A stretch of 64,000 bases of DNA from Ruegeria discodermiae. GTDB lineage: Bacteria > Pseudomonadota > Alphaproteobacteria > Rhodobacterales > Rhodobacteraceae. The stretch spans positions 124,001 to 188,000 of the forward strand of contig NZ_JAVAMO010000005.1 of the NCBI RefSeq assembly GCF_030758345.1, in the 5' to 3' direction. Position numbers and translations under genes: made by a program. Of the stretch, positions 62,838 through 64,000 are shown piece by piece (position 1 is the first letter of the stretch; every line of letters begins with the position of its first letter). A model generated the notes under the pieces. That model saw only the letters and a list, made by a program, of their open reading frames with translations, had not been told where the DNA came from and did no database searches.

Positions 62838-64000
62838 ATGAGCCATATTGTCGTGATCGGCGCGGGACAGGCAGGATCGTCCCTGGTCGCCAAGCTGCGC
62901 AAGGACGGATTCGACGGCGAGATAACGCTGATCGGGGCCGAGCCCATCCTGCCTTATCAGCGCCCGCCGCTGTCCAAGGCCTACCTGCTGGGCGAGATGG
63001 AAAAGGAGCGCCTGTTTCTGCGCCCCGAGAGCTTTTATGCCGAGAACAACATCACCCTCAAACTGGGCCAGCAGGTCAACGCGATCGATCCGGTCGCAAA
63101 AACCGTGACGCTGGAGGGCGAAACGCTCAGCTATGACCAGCTTGCCCTGACCACCGGCTCACATCCGCGCCGCCTGCCCGCCGCCATCGGTGGCGATCTG
63201 GAGGGCGTCCATGTGGTGCGCGATCATGCCGGGATCGACACCATGGCCCCGGCGCTGCGCGAACACGCGCAAGTGCTGATCGTGGGCGGCGGATATATCG
63301 GACTTGAGGCTGCGGCGGTCTGCGCCAAGAAGGGTGTGAAAGTCACATTGGTCGAGATGGCCGACCGCATCCTGCAACGGGTCGCCGCGCCTGAGACCAG
63401 CGATTATTTCCGCGCACTGCATGAGGGTCACGGCGTCGATATCCGCGAGGGCGTCGGGCTGGATCGTCTGATTGGCGAGGCGGGCAAGGTGACCGGCGCT
63501 ATGCTGACGGATGGATCGCAGATCGCGGTTGATTTCGTGGTCGTTGGCGTTGGGATCGTCCCGGCGACGGAACTTGCGGAGGCGGCGGGTTTGACGCTCG
63601 ATAACGGGATTCACACCGATGATTTTGGCCGCACCTCGGACCCGCAGATCTGGGCAGCAGGGGATTGCGCCTCGTTCCCACATCAAGGCGCTCGGATTCG
63701 GCTGGAAAGCGTCCCCAACGCCATCGACCAGGCCGAGATCGTCGCCGCCAATATGCTGGGTGCCGAGAAACCTTACGTGGCGCAGCCCTGGTTCTGGTCC
63801 GATCAGTATGACGTGAAGCTGCAGATCGCGGGCCTGAACAGCGGATATGACAGGGTGATCACCCGTGGCGGCAGCGGGCAGAGCAAGTCGTTCTGGTATT
63901 ATCGCGGCGATCAGCTTGTGGCGGTGGACGCGATGAATGATCCGCGCGCCTATATGGTCGGCAAGCGGTTGATCGACATGGGCAAGACCGCTGATCCGGC
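62838..64000 (+). CDS. Ferredoxin/rubredoxin reductase-like FAD enzyme (partial, 3' end outside window)
   Basis: The first 387 codons of a pyridine nucleotide-disulfide-type reductase, like rhodocoxin, putidaredoxin or ferredoxin reductases. The FAD site is IVVIGAGQAGSSLVAKLRKD near residues 4-23, followed by LPYQRPPLSKAYLLG. The NAD site is VLIVGGGYIGLEAAAVCAKK, near 146-165, and the second FAD motif is IWAAGDCASF near 271-280. It should pass electrons from NADH to a small iron-sulfur protein, for example for a P450 or the AlkB-like hydroxylase. GAGGGAAA precedes the ATG. Usual length is about 400-410 aa, so only the last codons are missing. Confidence 0.9.
   Translation, partial: MSHIVVIGAGQAGSSLVAKLRKDGFDGEITLIGAEPILPYQRPPLSKAYLLGEMEKERLFLRPESFYAENNITLKLGQQVNAIDPVAKTVTLEGETLSYDQLALTTGSHPRRLPAAIGGDLEGVHVVRDHAGIDTMAPALREHAQVLIVGGGYIGLEAAAVCAKKGVKVTLVEMADRILQRVAAPETSDYFRALHEGHGVDIREGVGLDRLIGEAGKVTGAMLTDGSQIAVDFVVVGVGIVPATELAEAAGLTLDNGIHTDDFGRTSDPQIWAAGDCASFPHQGARIRLESVPNAIDQAEIVAANMLGAEKPYVAQPWFWSDQYDVKLQIAGLNSGYDRVITRGGSGQSKSFWYYRGDQLVAVDAMNDPRAYMVGKRLIDMGKTADP

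Overview
The window is about 62-64% G+C by eye and almost fully coding. It reads as chromosomal DNA of a Rhodobacterales (Roseobacter-group) alphaproteobacterium. The evidence is a CcrM-type GANTC methyltransferase, the FlaF/FlbT/DUF1217 flagellar genes of alphaproteobacteria, DUF2125, DUF4170 next to waaA/lpxK, Hint-domain secreted proteins of the roseobacter type, and a PotABCD-like ABC operon. No rRNA, tRNA, CRISPR array or complete insertion sequence was found.

Layout. 0-3.7 kb: a BaiN/HI0933-type flavoprotein, a small HNH protein, and a translationally coupled SDR / crotonase / VOC operon. 3.8-10.2 kb: a DUF2125 exported protein, pmbA, a CysQ-like phosphatase, DUF4170, waaA and lpxK (lipid A-Kdo synthesis). 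10.2-20.4 kb: thioredoxin-fold DsbA protein, DciA/DUF721, mutY, alkB-like hydroxylase, a six-helix membrane class III cyclase, ccrM, rnhB, two small exported proteins, a membrane-anchored winged-helix protein, and a DUF427-cyclase fusion. 20.5-26.4 kb: a flagellar block (DUF1217, flbT, flaF, flagellin, flgN-like, rod-binding flgJ-like on the minus strand; fliK-like and flgD divergent). 26.4-32.6 kb: a phosphotransferase and a polyamine-type ABC importer with an embedded DUF1330 gene. 32.6-40.3 kb: MltB-type transglycosylase, YafY/WYL regulator divergent from a GST and DUF1801, rnr, a DUF2064-GNAT-dapE operon. 40.4-44.8 kb: a full CtrA-like box, two tandem Hint proteins, a prokaryotic ionotropic-glutamate-receptor-like protein and a small conserved protein. 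45-52.7 kb: an accessory-looking block with SMP-30, a 1070-aa cyclase-ATPase-TPR protein, and a coupled catalase-like / unknown / DyP-peroxidase operon, ending near a likely transposase scrap. 52.8-64 kb: glnK-amtB, a class A penicillin-binding protein, mlaA-mlaC, RidA, GDPD, FemAB-like, pterin dehydratase, EF-hand and glycine-zipper proteins, peroxiredoxin, and the start of a ferredoxin-reductase-like flavoprotein.

Most worth attention: (1) the three-gene heme operon (catalase-fold protein lacking the distal Asn, an unknown 238-aa protein, and a DyP peroxidase) facing a giant cyclase/AAA/TPR signalling protein; (2) the locus at 17.8-20.4 kb combining an exported Cys-pair peptide, a two-helix membrane protein with an OmpR-like winged helix at the cytoplasmic C-terminus, and a DUF427-class III cyclase fusion; (3) the CtrA-boxed tandem Hint genes, the second with its catalytic Cys replaced by Ser; and (4) the glutamate-receptor-like channel. 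Three class III nucleotide cyclases of three different architectures lie within 36 kb, which suggests substantial cNMP signalling.
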